64,000 nt of DNA from Stutzerimonas urumqiensis (lineage in GTDB: Bacteria > Pseudomonadota > Gammaproteobacteria > Pseudomonadales > Pseudomonadaceae). The stretch is taken from contig NZ_RBZQ01000006.1 in the NCBI RefSeq assembly GCF_003640395.1, forward strand, positions 1-64,000. The letters run 5' to 3'. The stretch's first letter is position 1. Each line of letters opens with the position of its first letter. The notes beneath the pieces are model-generated. The model made no database searches. It was not told where the DNA came from and saw only the letters and a list, made by a program, of their open reading frames with translations. Shown here in pieces: positions 43,069-50,275 of this stretch. Both the position numbers and the translations under genes were made by a program.

Positions 43069-44802
43069 ATGACCCTTGGCAGTAAAGACACCCGTCCACC
43101 CCCACCCGAACAGCGTGACGAATCCGACCCCGGCGATGCCTTCGGCCTGCCCGCGCAGGGCCAGCTCGACGGCGACAGCTTCAGCCCGCTCGGCAATCCG
43201 GGCGTTCGCCACTGGCAGGCCGGCTATGTGACCCAGGCGGGCCTCGAAGACCGCAGCAGCGTGTTTTTCGCGGCGGTCGAGATGACCCGCATGCCGATGG
43301 TCATCACCGATCCGAACCAGCCGGACAACCCCATCGCCTTCGCCAACAAGGCGTTCCTCGACCTCACCGGCTACGAGGAAGAGCAGGTCGTCGGACGCAA
43401 CTGCCGCATGCTGCAAGGCGAGGAGACCGACCCGGAAACCGTCGCGGAGGTTCGCCGCGCCGTGCAGGAACAGCGCGCCGTGGCCGTGGATATCCTCAAC
43501 TACAAGGCCGACGGGACCAAGTTCTGGAATGCGTTGTTCATCGGCCCGGTGTTCGACGAGGACGGTCGGCTGCTGTACTTCTTCGCCTCGCAGGTCGACA
43601 TCACGCGGCGGCGGCTGTCCGAGCAGTCGTTCCGGCAGGCGCAAAAGATGGAAGCGGTCGGCCAGCTCACCGCCGGGCTGGCCCATGACTTCAACAACCT
43701 GCTCCAGGTCGTGACCGGCAACCTCGAGGTGGCCGAGCTTCACTGCCGCGACAACCCGGCACTGGCCACGGCGATCGGCAACGCCCAGCGCGCGGCGGAA
43801 AGCGGTGCCAGGCTCACCCAGCAGTTGCTGACCTTCGCCCGCAAGCAGCGGCTCGACCCGCGGCGGCTGAACCTCAACGGGCTGGTGGTCGATTTCAGCG
43901 AGATGGCGGTCAGGGCGCTGGGCGACCGGATCGACCTGCGACTCGACCTGCGGCCGGGGCTGCCGTCCTGCACGCTGGATGCGGCCCACATGGAAATGGC
44001 CTTGCTCAACGTGCTGCTCAACGCCCGCGACGCGATGCCCGACGGCGGCGTCATCACGGTCGGGACCTCGGTGCTCGACGAGCGACGACGTTCCGAGCGG
44101 CATCACCTGCAGCCAGGCCAGTACGTGACGCTGTGCGTGATCGACGAAGGCGACGGCATGTCGCCCGATGTGGTGAACCGCGCCGCCGACCCGTTCTTCA
44201 CCACCAAGCCGCTCGGCACCGGGCTCGGCCTGGCGATGGTCCACGGCTTCGTCCAGCAGTCGCACGGGCGGCTGGAGATCGACAGCGAGCTGGGCAGGGG
44301 CACCACCGTGCGACTGATCTTTCCCGTGGCGGCGGAGCGGTCGGTGAATCCGATGCCGGGCAACCTCACGCTCAATGAGGGCGACGATGCCACGCCGCGC
44401 ATTCTCCTGGTCGAGGACAGCGACGATGTCCGCCAGCTGGCCGAATCGCACCTGCGTTCGCTTGGCTACCGCGTGTTCAGCGCAGCCAGTGGCGAGCAGG
44501 CGTTGCGCCTGCTGGACGAGCAGGGCGCGATGGACCTGCTGTTCACCGACGTGATGATGCCGGGCGGTATCAATGGGCTGGTGCTGGCCGAGCGCATGCG
44601 CGAGCGCCTTCCCGACCTGCCGGTGCTGCTGGCGACCGGCTATACCGATGAGCTGGCGAGCCAGGGCCTCAATACGGCAGCGTTTTCTGTCATCGGTAAA
44701 CCTTACCGAAGGGCGGAAGTGGCCGAACGGATTCGGGCCCTGCTCGACGAGCGGGACACTGCCTCACGTGTGCGCGCCGACACCTTCCGGCACGAAGGCT
44801 GA
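43069..44802 (+). CDS. Blue-light LOV histidine kinase with C-terminal receiver (hybrid)
   Basis: A 577-residue soluble protein. The LOV domain (about 60-175) has the flavin-adduct cysteine in GRNCRMLQGEETDP and matching ITDPNQPDNPIAFANKAFLDLTGY-type strands. Next comes an HWE-unrelated HisKA region with the H-box LTAGLAHDFNNLLQVVTGNL, an ATPase with VLLNARDAM, IDEGDGM and GTGLGLAMVHGF, and a receiver (about 440-560) with VEDSDD, FTDVMMPG and KPYRR. The order LOV-HK-RR matches the blue-light kinase of Pseudomonas syringae. The ATG at 43069 has AGGTG upstream; a GTG nine bases earlier is the alternative. A single-domain receiver gene follows after three bases. Confidence 0.9.
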   Translation: MTLGSKDTRPPPPEQRDESDPGDAFGLPAQGQLDGDSFSPLGNPGVRHWQAGYVTQAGLEDRSSVFFAAVEMTRMPMVITDPNQPDNPIAFANKAFLDLTGYEEEQVVGRNCRMLQGEETDPETVAEVRRAVQEQRAVAVDILNYKADGTKFWNALFIGPVFDEDGRLLYFFASQVDITRRRLSEQSFRQAQKMEAVGQLTAGLAHDFNNLLQVVTGNLEVAELHCRDNPALATAIGNAQRAAESGARLTQQLLTFARKQRLDPRRLNLNGLVVDFSEMAVRALGDRIDLRLDLRPGLPSCTLDAAHMEMALLNVLLNARDAMPDGGVITVGTSVLDERRRSERHHLQPGQYVTLCVIDEGDGMSPDVVNRAADPFFTTKPLGTGLGLAMVHGFVQQSHGRLEIDSELGRGTTVRLIFPVAAERSVNPMPGNLTLNEGDDATPRILLVEDSDDVRQLAESHLRSLGYRVFSAASGEQALRLLDEQGAMDLLFTDVMMPGGINGLVLAERMRERLPDLPVLLATGYTDELASQGLNTAAFSVIGKPYRRAEVAERIRALLDERDTASRVRADTFRHEG

Positions 44803-44805
44803 TCG

Positions 44806-45156
44806 ATGCGGCACGTTCTGGTGGTGGATGACGACCCGCGCATCGCCGAGCTGTTCGCCAGCATGCTCGACGGTGCCGGCTATCGGGTCAGCGTGGCGCT
44901 GAGCGGACAGGCGGCGCTCGAACGCGACGCGGCCGATCCGGCGGACGCACTCGTCTCCGACCTGGCCATGCCCGGCATGAACGGCCGCGAACTGCTCGCG
45001 GCGCTACGCGAGCGGCGGCCGCAACTGCCGGCGCTGATCGTGTCCGGGTATCCGGGCAACGACCTGGTGGCATTGCCCCGCACGCGCGTGCTGCTCAAGC
45101 CGATCCGGCTGGTCCAGTTGGTGGAACACCTCGAGGCGTTGCAGCGGGAGGGCTGA
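44806..45156 (+). CDS. Single-domain response regulator
   Basis: A 116-residue stand-alone receiver: acidic pair VVDDDPRIAEL, phospho-acceptor in LVSDLAMPGMNG, serine switch in ALIVSGYPGND, lysine in LLKPIRL. It has no output domain. It starts three bases after the LOV kinase stop and is surely coexpressed, so it is the likely shuttle or phosphate sink for that kinase. CheY-like control of motility or of the neighbouring c-di-GMP enzyme is inference. Confidence 0.9.
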   Translation: MRHVLVVDDDPRIAELFASMLDGAGYRVSVALSGQAALERDAADPADALVSDLAMPGMNGRELLAALRERRPQLPALIVSGYPGNDLVALPRTRVLLKPIRLVQLVEHLEALQREG

Positions 45157-45165
45157 TCGCCGCCA

Positions 45166-45777
45166 TCAACCGGCCGCCAGCTGCCGAAGCTGCGCCAGCG
45201 CCGTGTCGGCCTGGCGCCGTGCATGGTCGCGGGCGCTGCCGGCGTGCGCCTGCTCGTCGGGCTCATCCAGTTCGGCCATGTCGGCCTCGACGTTGATCAG
45301 CGCGGCCTCGATCCCGGCGTGCAGCAATACGCCGCCTGCCAGGGTGTCGCTGCGCAGCGCCGTCGAGGTGTGCCGCCAGGCGGCAAGGGCAAGCGCGAGG
45401 CCTTCCAGCCCGCAATGGGCGGTCGCCAGCGGCACGGCGCAGGCCTGCCGGGCGCTGTCCTCGATAGCGGGCGAATCCGTCGCACGACGGGCGCGCAGGT
45501 ACTGCGCGAACGCCTGCATGTCGGCTTCGGCCAGCACCTGCAGCCGGTCGATCAATCCCTCGGCTTCATGCACCAGGCGCTGCGATGTCTGCAGGGCGCG
45601 TTCGTCCGTCGTCGGCGAATCTTGCGGCCGTGCAATGCGCAGCCCCTTGAGCACCAGCGCCAGGCCAAGGGCGACCGTGGTGGCGGCCGCCGGACCGCAA
45701 CCGGGTGTCGGCTGGGCAGCGGCCGTCTCGTCGAGGTAGGTCCGCAGACGGCGGTGCCAGGGGTGGGAGTCGGTCAT
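45166..45777 (-). CDS. Cyclodeaminase/cyclohydrolase (FTCD_C) family protein
   Basis: A 203-residue all-helical protein. It follows the formiminotransferase-cyclodeaminase C-terminal pattern: AQPTPGCGPAAATTVALGLAL (usually PTPGGGSVAA), EADMQAFAQYLRA, ATAHCGLEGLALA and SDTLAGGVLLHAGIEAALINVEAD. Family members remove ammonia from formimino-THF or act as methenyl-THF cyclohydrolase. Here the glycine-rich loop has Cys-Gly-Pro in place of Gly-Gly-Ser, and it stands alone between a receiver gene and a catalase, so activity is uncertain. It is convergent with the receiver gene, 9 bases apart. Confidence 0.72.
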   Translation of the reverse strand: MTDSHPWHRRLRTYLDETAAAQPTPGCGPAAATTVALGLALVLKGLRIARPQDSPTTDERALQTSQRLVHEAEGLIDRLQVLAEADMQAFAQYLRARRATDSPAIEDSARQACAVPLATAHCGLEGLALALAAWRHTSTALRSDTLAGGVLLHAGIEAALINVEADMAELDEPDEQAHAGSARDHARRQADTALAQLRQLAAG

Positions 45778-46025
45778 GTGCGGTCCGTGGCGGGTCGATC
45801 AAGGTTCGAGCGCCCCTTCGACAGGCAGGTTCAGCCCGTGGCGCCGAGCGGTCTTCCATAGGCAAAAGCTTTCGGTCCGATAGGTAAACACCGAGGGAAC
45901 GGCTCGCCGATGCCGTCCTCCACTTAACAGAGGCTGTGAAAAACAGGCTCAACCCGGGCGATGCCCATGTGAATCGAAGGAGAGCGGGTATAGGGAGCTG
46001 ATCAAAATTTGCACAGGAGAACACA

Positions 46026-46910
46026 ATGTTCGTCCATAACAAGCGACTGCAATACACCGTGAGGGTGGCGGGGCCCAATCCGGGGCTCGCCAACCTGATG
46101 CTCGAACAATTCGGCGGACCGCAAGGCGAACTCGCCGCGGCGATGCGCTACTTCACCCAGGGCCTGGCCGAAGACGACGCAGGCCGCAAGGACATGCTGA
46201 TGGACATCGCCACCGAGGAGCTGAGCCACCTCGAGATCATCGGTTCGATCGTCGGCATGCTCAACAAGGGCGCCAAGGGCCGGATCGCCGAGGGTGTCGA
46301 AGAGGAGTCCGAGCTGTACCGGTCGCTGACCGGCGCCGGGAATGACTCGCACATCACCCAGGTGCTTTACGGCGGTGGCACCGCGCTGATCAACTCGGGC
46401 GGCATACCCTGGACTGCCGCCTATGTCGACAGCATCGGCGAGCCCACGGCCGACCTGCGCTCGAACATCGCGGCCGAAGCCCGCGCCAAGATCGTCTACG
46501 AGCGGCTGATCAACGTCACTGACGATCCGGGCATCAAGGACGCGCTGAAATTCCTGATGACCCGCGAGATTGCCCACCAGAAGTCCTTCGAGAAGGCGCT
46601 GCACTCGATGCAGCCCAATTTCCCGAACGGCAAGCTGCCGCCCGAGCCGCAGTACGCGAGCGTGTACTACAACATGTCGCAGGGCGAAGGCGATCTGCGT
46701 GGCTCCTGGAACCAGGGGCCGGAGTGGGAGTTCGTCGAGAGCCCGCAGCCTGCCGTCGACGGCGGCGATGGCCTGGCGACCGTCGAGCTGCCCAAGGGCG
46801 AAAAGAAGGTCGTCGAGCAGATGGCCAAGCGGACCATGTCCGACCCGACGGTCGATCCGCTGACAGGCGCCGACCTCGGTGCCGGCGCGGCCTTGACCAA
46901 GAAAGGCTGA
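46026..46910 (+). CDS. Manganese catalase
   Basis: A 294-residue ferritin-like catalase that splits hydrogen peroxide with a dimanganese centre. Metal ligands are visible: Glu in GGPQGELAAAMRYF, Glu and His in ATEELSHLEII, Glu in EARAKIVYERL, and Glu-His in TREIAHQKSF. The C-terminal tail contains GSWNQGPEWEFV, normal for the family. AGGAG precedes the ATG. It is monocistronic with a strong terminator. The 250-base upstream gap shows a GGGAAC motif (45895) of the stress-sigma kind but no confident promoter. Confidence 0.93.
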   Translation: MFVHNKRLQYTVRVAGPNPGLANLMLEQFGGPQGELAAAMRYFTQGLAEDDAGRKDMLMDIATEELSHLEIIGSIVGMLNKGAKGRIAEGVEEESELYRSLTGAGNDSHITQVLYGGGTALINSGGIPWTAAYVDSIGEPTADLRSNIAAEARAKIVYERLINVTDDPGIKDALKFLMTREIAHQKSFEKALHSMQPNFPNGKLPPEPQYASVYYNMSQGEGDLRGSWNQGPEWEFVESPQPAVDGGDGLATVELPKGEKKVVEQMAKRTMSDPTVDPLTGADLGAGAALTKKG

Positions 46911-46940
46911 GTCCCGCCGCACCTCGCTGCGAGCAGCGAA

Positions 46941-46974
46941 AGGCCGACCCGGCGCGTCCGGGTCGGCCTTTTTT
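46941..46974 (+). terminator. Rho-independent terminator after the manganese catalase
   Basis: A perfect 12-pair stem, AGGCCGACCCGG / CCGGGTCGGCCT, with loop CGCGT is followed by TTTTTT. It ends the catalase transcript 30 bases past the stop. Confidence 0.9.
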
Positions 46975-47078
46975 ATGGCCGTTGCACCGGCTGGCCGACC
47001 GCCTGAACTCGCGCCGCCGCGATCTTGTCGTTAACAGACGATGGCGGCTCGGGCCGCCGTTCACTGACAGGAGACCCC

Positions 47079-48137
47079 ATGACGAGCCTTGGACAAACCG
47101 TGGTGGTGTGTGGCGGCACGGCCGGTGTCGGCCGCGCGACCGCGCTTCAGTTCGCCCGCGCCGGCTACCGGGTGGCAGTGATCGCCCGTGGCGAGCAGGG
47201 CCTGGCCGGCACCCTCGCCGAGCTGGAGCGCATCGGCGTGCCGGCGCTGGCGATCTCTGCCGACATGGCCGACGCCGCCGCTGTCGACCGCGCCGCCGAG
47301 CGCATCGAGCGGGAGCTGGGGCCGATCGAGGTCTGGGTCAACAGCGCGATGGTCACCCTGTTCGGGCCGATCAGCGAGGCCAAGGCCGACGACATTCGCC
47401 GCGTCACCGAGGTGACCTACCTGGGCTTCGTCCACGGCACGCTCGCGGCGCTGCGCCACATGCGCCCGCGCGACCGCGGCGTGATCGTGCAGGTTGGCTC
47501 GGCCCTGTCGTACCGGGCCATTCCGTTGCAGTCGGCTTATTGCGGGGCGAAGTTCGCCATCCGCGGCTTCACCGATTCGCTGCGCTGCGAGCTGATTCAC
47601 GACCGGAGCCGGGTGCGGGTGACGATGGTCCAGCTGCCGGCGCACAACACCCCGCAATTCGACTGGGCGCGCAACCTGATGAACAAGCGCCCGCAACCGG
47701 TACCGCCGATCCACACACCGGAGGTCGCGGCCCGCGCGATCCTCAAGGCCGCCCGTGAGACGCCCCGCGAGCTGTGGCTGGGCAAGGCCGCGTTCCAGTC
47801 GATTCTCGGCAACATGGTGATGCCCGGTCTGCTGGATCGAATGCTCGCCAACCGCGCCTGGGACGGTCAATTGACCCCCGAGAGCGAAACACCCGGTCGC
47901 CCGGACAACCTCTACGCGCCGGTCGAAGGGCTGCACCGCACCGATGGCCGCTTCAGCCAGCAGGCGCAGGACAAGGCCGTGGGCCTCGGCTCGGAGCAGG
48001 TCGGCCTGCTGCTGGCCGGTGGCGTCGCGCTGCTGGCCGGGGTCACCGGGCTGGCGATCGCCGCGGCCACCCGCAGCCGCGTCAGGGCCGAGTTGGAGCA
48101 GACGCGCCCGAGCCTGCGGCGGCTGTTCCGCCATTGA
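47079..48137 (+). CDS. Short-chain dehydrogenase/reductase with C-terminal membrane helix
   Basis: A 352-residue SDR. The Rossmann motif is VVCGGTAGVGRATALQFARA, the catalytic triad is Ser in VGSALSYRAIP and Tyr-Lys in SAYCGAKFAIRGF, and VWVNSAMVT replaces the usual NNAG. Beyond the enzyme (about 1-260) a linker leads to a hydrophobic helix near 316-340 (VGLLLAGGVALLAGVTGLAIA) and a basic tail, so it is probably membrane-tethered. AGGAG precedes the ATG. It lies 10 bases ahead of the isochorismatase-like gene. Substrate unknown. Confidence 0.85.
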   Translation: MTSLGQTVVVCGGTAGVGRATALQFARAGYRVAVIARGEQGLAGTLAELERIGVPALAISADMADAAAVDRAAERIERELGPIEVWVNSAMVTLFGPISEAKADDIRRVTEVTYLGFVHGTLAALRHMRPRDRGVIVQVGSALSYRAIPLQSAYCGAKFAIRGFTDSLRCELIHDRSRVRVTMVQLPAHNTPQFDWARNLMNKRPQPVPPIHTPEVAARAILKAARETPRELWLGKAAFQSILGNMVMPGLLDRMLANRAWDGQLTPESETPGRPDNLYAPVEGLHRTDGRFSQQAQDKAVGLGSEQVGLLLAGGVALLAGVTGLAIAAATRSRVRAELEQTRPSLRRLFRH

Positions 48138-48147
48138 TGGAGTGCCC

Positions 48148-48720
48148 ATGAACACCGCCTTCATCGGTCTGGATTACATCGTCGACATCACCCATCCCGA
48201 CGGCGGGATGGCGTCCTCCGCCGAGCAGGTGGCCGCGCGCCGCGTCATCGCGCATGCCAACCGCGCGCTCGCCATTGGACGCCAGAACGGCTGGCTGAAC
48301 GTGCTGGTCAAGGTCGGCTTCGCCCGCGGCTACGTGAACCAGCCGAAGCATTCGAAGCTGTTCGGCAAGGCCCACGAACTGGGCTTGCTGGAAGCGGGCA
48401 GCCCGGGCCTGGCGTTCCACCCGGAGCTGGACGCCGACAAGGCGGACCTGGTGATCGTCAAGCCGCGCGTCAACGCCTTCTACGGCACCGAGCTGGATGC
48501 CGCACTGCGCGCCCGCCGGATCGAGCAGGTGGTCATCGCCGGCGTCAGCTCCGCGATGGCCGTGCAGAGTGCCGTGCGCGACGCCCATGACCGCGACTAT
48601 CAGGTCCTGGTGCTCGAGTGCGCCTGCGCCGCCGCCATCGAGCGGGACCACGAAGACGCCATGCGCCTGCTCGGCAAGCTCGCCGATTTCGTCACGCTCG
48701 AGGCGCTCGAACGGCTCTGA
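48148..48720 (+). CDS. Isochorismatase-like protein lacking the nucleophilic cysteine
   Basis: A 190-residue isochorismatase/nicotinamidase-fold protein. The catalytic Asp is present in FIGLDYIVDI and the Lys in VIVKPRVNAFYGTEL, but the nucleophile motif, normally G-x-x-T-x-x-C-V, reads GVSSAMAVQSAVRDA with Ala at the Cys site. Known active hydrolases of this family need that cysteine; isochorismatase proper (EntB) also lacks it, having Gly, so enol-ether hydrolysis or a binding role is possible. It follows the SDR gene closely and probably shares its transcript. Confidence 0.8.
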   Translation: MNTAFIGLDYIVDITHPDGGMASSAEQVAARRVIAHANRALAIGRQNGWLNVLVKVGFARGYVNQPKHSKLFGKAHELGLLEAGSPGLAFHPELDADKADLVIVKPRVNAFYGTELDAALRARRIEQVVIAGVSSAMAVQSAVRDAHDRDYQVLVLECACAAAIERDHEDAMRLLGKLADFVTLEALERL

Positions 48721-48860
48721 GCACAGGGGTTGCCTGATCGTCCGGCCGGCGCCGTGCAGGTCGGCAGGATCGTGTCTTCCGAGCGGCCAGTGCCGTGCCG
48801 ATACTTTTGGCAGGCGGCGGCAGATGCCGCCCCGCAACCGGACGAAGCAGGAGACGACAG

Positions 48861-49598
48861 ATGAACCAGACACCCCGTGCCGCCATCGTCACCGGCGCCT
48901 CGCGCGGTCTCGGACGAGCCATCGCGCTGCGTCTGGCGGCCGATGGATTCGCCGTGGCCGTCAATTACGCCGGCAACCGCCAGGCGGCCGGCGAGGTGGT
49001 GCAAGCCATCATCGACCAGGGCGGCCGGGCCATCGCCGTGCAGGGCGACGTGGCCGAGCTGGCGGACATGCAGCGCCTGTTCGACGAGACCCGTGCGGCG
49101 TTCGGTCGGATCGATGTCGTGGTCAACAATGCCGGCACCATGCCTTACCTGACGATCGCCGACCTCGACCTCGACGGCTTCGATGCGGTGATGCGCACCA
49201 ACCTGCGCGGTGCCTTCATCGTGCTCGGCCTGGCGGCACGGCAGGTGGAAGAGGGCGGTCGCCTCATCGCGTTGTCGACCAGCGTGATCGCCAAGGCCTT
49301 CCCGGCATACGGCCCCTACATCGCCTCCAAGTCGGGCGTCGAAGGGCTGGTGCACGTGCTCGCCAACGAACTGCGCGGGCGCAATGTCACGGTCAACGCG
49401 GTAGCGCCCGGCCCGGTGCCGACCGAACTCTTCCTCAACGGAAAAAGCGAACAGCAGGTCGAGCAGATCGCCCAGCTCGCGCCGTTGCAGCGTCTCGGCA
49501 CGCCGGAAGAAATCGCCGCGGCGGTGTCCTTCCTCGCCGGCCCGGACGGAAGTTGGGTGAACAGCCAGGTGATCCGGGCCAATGGCGGGTTCGCGTGA
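48861..49598 (+). CDS. Short-chain dehydrogenase/reductase, FabG-like
   Basis: A 245-residue soluble SDR. Cofactor motif is AIVTGASRGLGRAIALRLA, with VVNNAGTM, catalytic Ser in ALSTSVIAKAF, Tyr-Lys in YGPYIASKSGVEG, and the PG loop VAPGPVPTELF. It preserves all classical-SDR positions. The sequence after the Rossmann strand (AVNYAGNRQAA) suggests NADP preference. AGGAG precedes the ATG at 48861, so an in-frame ATG 66 bases upstream was rejected. It stands 140 bases after the isochorismatase-like gene. Substrate unknown. Confidence 0.88.
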   Translation: MNQTPRAAIVTGASRGLGRAIALRLAADGFAVAVNYAGNRQAAGEVVQAIIDQGGRAIAVQGDVAELADMQRLFDETRAAFGRIDVVVNNAGTMPYLTIADLDLDGFDAVMRTNLRGAFIVLGLAARQVEEGGRLIALSTSVIAKAFPAYGPYIASKSGVEGLVHVLANELRGRNVTVNAVAPGPVPTELFLNGKSEQQVEQIAQLAPLQRLGTPEEIAAAVSFLAGPDGSWVNSQVIRANGGFA

Positions 49599-49637
49599 AG
49601 ACGCGACCCCCGGCGATCCGATCGCGAGCGTTACCCT

Positions 49638-50163
49638 CGTAGGGTGCATTCGCGAAGCCATGCACCGGTCTCGCCGTGTCGTTACCTCGGTGGTTGCGCC
49701 GTGGCGGTGCCCCCGGCGGATTGTTCGCTGCGCTCCTGAATCCGCCCTACGGACAGCGCGGTGGTTCCGCTTCTCGTAGGAGCGAGCTTGCTCGCGAACC
49801 GGCCGCCACCGTTACCCCGTAGGGTGCATTTGCGAAGCACCGCACCGGTTTGCGGTGGCGTGGCCCCGGTGGTTTTGCCATGGCGGTGCCCCCGGCGGAT
49901 TGTTCGCTGCGCTCCTGAATCCGCCCTACGGAGCGCGGTGGTTCGGCCTCTCGTAGGAGCGAGCTCGCTCGCGAACCGGCCGCGGCCGTTACCCCGTAGG
50001 GTGCATTCGCGAAGCACTGCACCGGTCTCGCCGTGTCGTGGCCCCGGTGGTTTCGCCGTGTTGTGCCCCCCGGCGGATTGTTCGCTTCGCGCCTGAATCC
50101 GCCCTACGGACAGCGCGGTAGTCCGGCCTTTCGTAGGAGCGAGCTCGCTCGCGAACCGGCACG
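49638..50163. repeat. Tandem array of three REP-containing units
   Basis: Three units of about 178 bases start at 49638, 49818 and 49995. Each contains CGTAGGGTGCATTCGCGAAG, then CCCCCGGCGGATTGTTCGCT, AATCCGCCCTACGG, and the REP palindrome GTAGGAGCGAGCTTGCTCGC followed by GAACCGGC. The first part of each unit is itself a long imperfect inverted repeat (GTAGGGTGCATTCGCGAAG... against ...CGGATTCAGGAGCG reversed). No gene is present. Related single copies occur inside the composite elements at 719 and 37909. Confidence 0.85.
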
Positions 50164-50184
50164 ACGGCGAAGGTTGGATGGTGG

Positions 50185-50243
50185 CGTAGGGTGGGCTTTA
50201 GCCCACCAACGTCCTGTGCCGGTGGGCTGAAGCCCACCCTACG
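50185..50243. repeat. Inverted repeat GTAGGGTGGGCTTTAGCCCACC
   Basis: CGTAGGGTGGGCTTTAGCCC (50185-50204) is mirrored by GGGCTGAAGCCCACCCTACG (50224-50243), each arm being itself a small palindrome. This is a second REP type, sitting just past the PhoX stop, where it can protect or end the long operon's message. Confidence 0.75.
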
Positions 50244-50275
50244 GAGGGTGAGCGCGGCGAGGTGCAGAGCGGCTA

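Noticed and set aside
40399..44451. A 1350-codon open frame on the minus strand opposite the GGDEF-EAL and LOV kinase genes
   Set aside because: It is antisense to two genes with complete catalytic motifs, its translation is low-complexity and has no recognisable domain, and such long shadows are expected in high-GC DNA.
45890..46025. Stress-sigma-like promoter (GGGAAC) before the manganese catalase
   Set aside because: No matching second hexamer at an acceptable distance; too weak to list as a feature.
49638..50243. Possible CRISPR array
   Set aside because: Repeats are about 178 bases long, similar throughout and built of REP palindromes; there are no short repeats with unique spacers and no cas genes.
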